From Flavobacterium psychroterrae (GTDB lineage: Bacteria > Bacteroidota > Bacteroidia > Flavobacteriales > Flavobacteriaceae), in contig NZ_JAGYVZ010000008.1 of assembly GCF_018380615.1 (NCBI RefSeq), positions 1-64,000 on the forward strand: a stretch of DNA of 64,000 nt, written 5' to 3'. A program made the position numbers and the translations under genes. Below, piece after piece: positions 61,432-64,000 of the stretch (position 1 is its first letter; each line of letters begins with the position of its first letter). The notes below the pieces were generated by a model that saw nothing but the letters and a program-made list of their open reading frames with translations, was not told the DNA's origin and searched no databases.

Positions 61432-64000
61432 ATGAAAAATTTTTTAAAAATAAACTCATTACTATTTCTCCTGCTTGTCACGGCAGGAATTAATGCCCAA
61501 AATACAACGCCGCTTATACAGTCTAAGCTAGACGGAACCGTTGTAGACGATGTTACAAATCAGCCTATCATTGGAGCTTCGGTTGTGATTAAAGGTACAA
61601 CTCACGGTGTTCAAACGGATGCTGAAGGGAAATTTTACTTTCAAACCGGACAAAAATTTCCGTATACTTTAATTGTAAGTTATATTGGATATAAAAAAGC
61701 GGAAATAATTGTAGATAAAAATCCAATCACAATAAATTTAAAAGAAGAGCGTCAGGAATTAGATGAATTAGTGGTTGTAGGTTACGGATCTCAAAAACGA
61801 AAAGACATTACAGGTTCTGTAGCATCTGTACCAAAAGCAAATTTAGCACAAGTAACCTCATCTGCAGATAATTTATTACGCGGTGCCATTCCGGGAGTGG
61901 TAGTTACACAAAGTTCCGGTCGTCCGGGAGCATCTTCAAGCGTTCGAATTCGTGGAGGGAACTCGATTACAGCAGGTAACGAACCACTTTATGTTGTTGA
62001 CGGAATCTTAATTTATAACGACAATAATAATAGTTCAGCCGGAGTATCTAATGCAGGTGCAAGTGTCAATGTCCTTTCTACCATTAATCCCGGTGATATT
62101 GAATCGATTGAAGTACTAAAAGATGCATCTGCAACTGCAATTTACGGATCTCGTGGTGCAAATGGAGTTGTAATTATTACGACTAAAAAAGGAACGAAAG
62201 GACAGGATAATATTTCGTATCAGGGGTATTTCGGATTTCAGAATGTTTCGAAAAAACTGAATTTAATGAACGCCAGTCAATGGGCTAGTTTACGTAATGA
62301 TGTTCAGGCGAGTATTGGTCAGGCACCTGCTTTTTCAGCAGCTCAAATCGAAGCTTTCAAAACTTCAGGAAGTTATAACTGGCAAGATGCTATTTTTAGA
62401 ACTGCGGCTCCGGTACAAAATCATCAGTTATCATTTTCCGGTGGCGATGAGCGTTCAAGATATGCGATTTCGGCTGGATATTTTCAACAGGACGGAATTG
62501 TAATTGCATCTGATTTCAAAAGAATTTCACTTCGTGTTAATTACGAAAGAAATTACTCTGATAAATTCAAATTTGGCGTAAATGCCAATTACAGTAATTC
62601 GGTTTCAAATGGTGTAGGAACAAATGGTGGTGCATCTGCAGGAAGATCTCCAAGCCCGTTAGTTGTTGCATTGTATCAGCCACCTGTAGTGCCTATTAAA
62701 AATGCTGACGGAAGTTATAATTTAACTAATAATCCTTATTCAACGGCGGTTAACGGAATCATTGGGAACCCAATAAACGATTTGGTGAGTACCACTAATG
62801 AAACCAAAATTAACAGAATCCTGACGAGTTTATTTGGCGAATATAAAATTACCAAAAAACTGACTGCAAAAGTAGCCGTTAGTGGGGATGTATTAGATAC
62901 AAAACAAAATTATTATGCTCCGTCAACAACAACAAGCGGTGCAGGAACTAAAGGATTAGCCTCTGTAGGAAACCGATTAGTAAGTTCTGTTTTAAACGAA
63001 AATACCCTGAATTACAATACTACTTTTGGTGAAAACCATAAATTCTCTGCTTTAGGTGGTTATACGCTTCAATATACAAAAGGAGAAGTGGTGAATGCCG
63101 GTGCGAATACATTTGTAAATGATGCCAATACTTATAAAGCTTTGCAAGATGGTGTTCCTGTAAAACCTTATAGTGATGCATTCGAAAGTGTTTTGAAATC
63201 ATGGTTAACAAGAGTCAATTATTCTTATAAAGGAAAATACAACTTTACACTTTCTGCCCGTGCAGATGGTTCTTCAAGATTTGGATCTGAATCTCTTTGG
63301 GGATATTTTCCATCAGCCGGATTCTCATGGAATATTACCGATGAAAATTTTGCCCAAAACATTAAAGGTGTAACCGAAGCCAAACTTAGAATCACGGCTG
63401 GAACAACTGGAAATCAGGAAATAGGAAATTACCTTTCGCTTGCGCAAATGGGTTCTGTAAACTACGCTTTTGGAGGTACTTTGCAAACCGGTCTTGCTCC
63501 TACCCGATTAGCAAATCCGGATTTGAAATGGGAAAAAACAGATCAGTATAATGTTGGTTTAGACTTATCATTATTGGATAGAAAAATAAATTTTGTTTTT
63601 GATGTGTACTACAAAAAAACGAATGATTTATTGATTAATGTACCTATTCCTTTAGCTTCAGGATATGCTACGGTGCTTCAAAATATTGGTGGGGTTGAAA
63701 ATAAAGGTATTGAAGTTGGTTTAATTACTGAAAACATCAAAACAGAAACTTTCTCCTGGAATTCCAACATCGTTTTTTCTGCAAATAAAAACAAGGTAGT
63801 TTCGATAGGAAACGGAGTTAATCAGTTTTTTCCTGTAGTTCCAAATGGTTCATTATTGCAACAACAACCCGTTACGGTAAAAGTAGGTTTGCCTTTGGGA
63901 ACTTTCTGGGGATATAAAACCAATGGCATTTTCCAGACTCAGGAAGAAGTAAATACACAGCCAAAAATAAACAGTTTAGCCAATACGAAAGTTGGAGACA
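61432..64000 (+). CDS. SusC/RagA-family TonB-dependent receptor (partial)
   Basis: The 5' 856 codons of an outer-membrane receptor continuing past the window. It has a signal peptide (about residues 1-22, FLLLVTAGINAQ), a carboxypeptidase-D-like domain (about 32-105, LDGTVVDDVTNQPIIGASVVIKGT), a TonB-box-like LDELVVVGYGSQKRKDITG (about 115-133), a plug domain (about 135-245, RIRGGNSITAGNEPLYVVDGILI and LKDASATAIYGSRGANGVVIITTKKG) and then barrel strands. It imports a substrate across the outer membrane together with a SusD-like lipoprotein, presumably encoded next. The substrate is unknown; the Cys-rich leader hints at sulfur control. Confidence 0.94.
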   Translation, partial: MKNFLKINSLLFLLLVTAGINAQNTTPLIQSKLDGTVVDDVTNQPIIGASVVIKGTTHGVQTDAEGKFYFQTGQKFPYTLIVSYIGYKKAEIIVDKNPITINLKEERQELDELVVVGYGSQKRKDITGSVASVPKANLAQVTSSADNLLRGAIPGVVVTQSSGRPGASSSVRIRGGNSITAGNEPLYVVDGILIYNDNNNSSAGVSNAGASVNVLSTINPGDIESIEVLKDASATAIYGSRGANGVVIITTKKGTKGQDNISYQGYFGFQNVSKKLNLMNASQWASLRNDVQASIGQAPAFSAAQIEAFKTSGSYNWQDAIFRTAAPVQNHQLSFSGGDERSRYAISAGYFQQDGIVIASDFKRISLRVNYERNYSDKFKFGVNANYSNSVSNGVGTNGGASAGRSPSPLVVALYQPPVVPIKNADGSYNLTNNPYSTAVNGIIGNPINDLVSTTNETKINRILTSLFGEYKITKKLTAKVAVSGDVLDTKQNYYAPSTTTSGAGTKGLASVGNRLVSSVLNENTLNYNTTFGENHKFSALGGYTLQYTKGEVVNAGANTFVNDANTYKALQDGVPVKPYSDAFESVLKSWLTRVNYSYKGKYNFTLSARADGSSRFGSESLWGYFPSAGFSWNITDENFAQNIKGVTEAKLRITAGTTGNQEIGNYLSLAQMGSVNYAFGGTLQTGLAPTRLANPDLKWEKTDQYNVGLDLSLLDRKINFVFDVYYKKTNDLLINVPIPLASGYATVLQNIGGVENKGIEVGLITENIKTETFSWNSNIVFSANKNKVVSIGNGVNQFFPVVPNGSLLQQQPVTVKVGLPLGTFWGYKTNGIFQTQEEVNTQPKINSLANTKVGD

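Overview
The window reads as a chromosomal segment of a Flavobacterium-like member of the Bacteroidota. The support is the AT-rich composition, promoter boxes of the TAnnTTTG type, a SusC/RagA-type TonB-dependent receptor, a Bacteroidota-style tyrosine recombinase, META-domain lipoproteins and abundant flavobacterial intergenic palindromes. No rRNA is present. Three tRNA genes (Arg, Pro, Ser) lie at about 15.0-15.3 kb.

Bases 1 to about 14,970 look like an accessory island abutting the 3' end of tRNA-Arg. It holds an AraC-regulator pair (one copy cut by what looks like an IS21-type end), an alpha/beta hydrolase with a missing start, a triple-PAS histidine kinase divergent from a single-domain response regulator, a frameshifted IS6-family transposase, an AbiE-like toxin-antitoxin pair, a DUF3024 protein, an unusually long IS630-like transposase, a membrane-anchored unknown protein bracketed by copies of a tRNA-Gly 3' end plus terminator, and a tyrosine recombinase. 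A 20-bp sequence is repeated exactly 7.9 kb apart, with a shorter third copy, which suggests several integration events.

Bases 15.5 to 26 kb are ordinary housekeeping and accessory metabolism: thiolase, an NlpC/P60 peptidase, AraC regulator with divergent aldo-keto reductase, an MdaB-YgiN quinone pair, methyltransferase with divergent LysR regulator, a DUF2130 protein and two META lipoproteins.

Bases 26.4 to 60.2 kb form a large nitrate/nitrite region. It contains nirB-nirD; a PilJ-type sensor kinase and a NarL-type regulator; narK; an outer-membrane porin; an FNR-like regulator with an iron-sulfur cysteine set; a nitrate reductase fused to a flavin reductase and a BFD domain; a rubredoxin/sulfite-reductase-like protein; an almost complete molybdenum-cofactor pathway (moaA, moaCB fusion, moaE, moeB, moaD, mobA, moeA) with a siroheme methyltransferase; and a second operon for a membrane-type molybdo-enzyme (Mo subunit, four-cluster ferredoxin, Rieske protein, small membrane protein, cytochrome-b-like subunit) with two more NarK transporters. 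The layout suggests nitrate uptake, reduction to nitrite by an NAD(P)H-type and possibly a quinol-type enzyme, then reduction to ammonium by NirBD. A shared palindrome overlapping the -7 box precedes nirB, nasA and moeA, with related copies before narK and the narL-like gene. A TGAT-N4-ATCA box precedes the second narK operon.

Bases 60.2 to 64 kb hold a 1.1-kb AT-rich gap, a ten-residue leader peptide ending in Ser-Ser-Cys-Cys-Lys, a strong hairpin, and the start of a SusC-like receptor that runs off the window. Intergenic spaces across the core carry several dispersed palindromic repeat families, including a 130-140-bp MITE-like element present four times.
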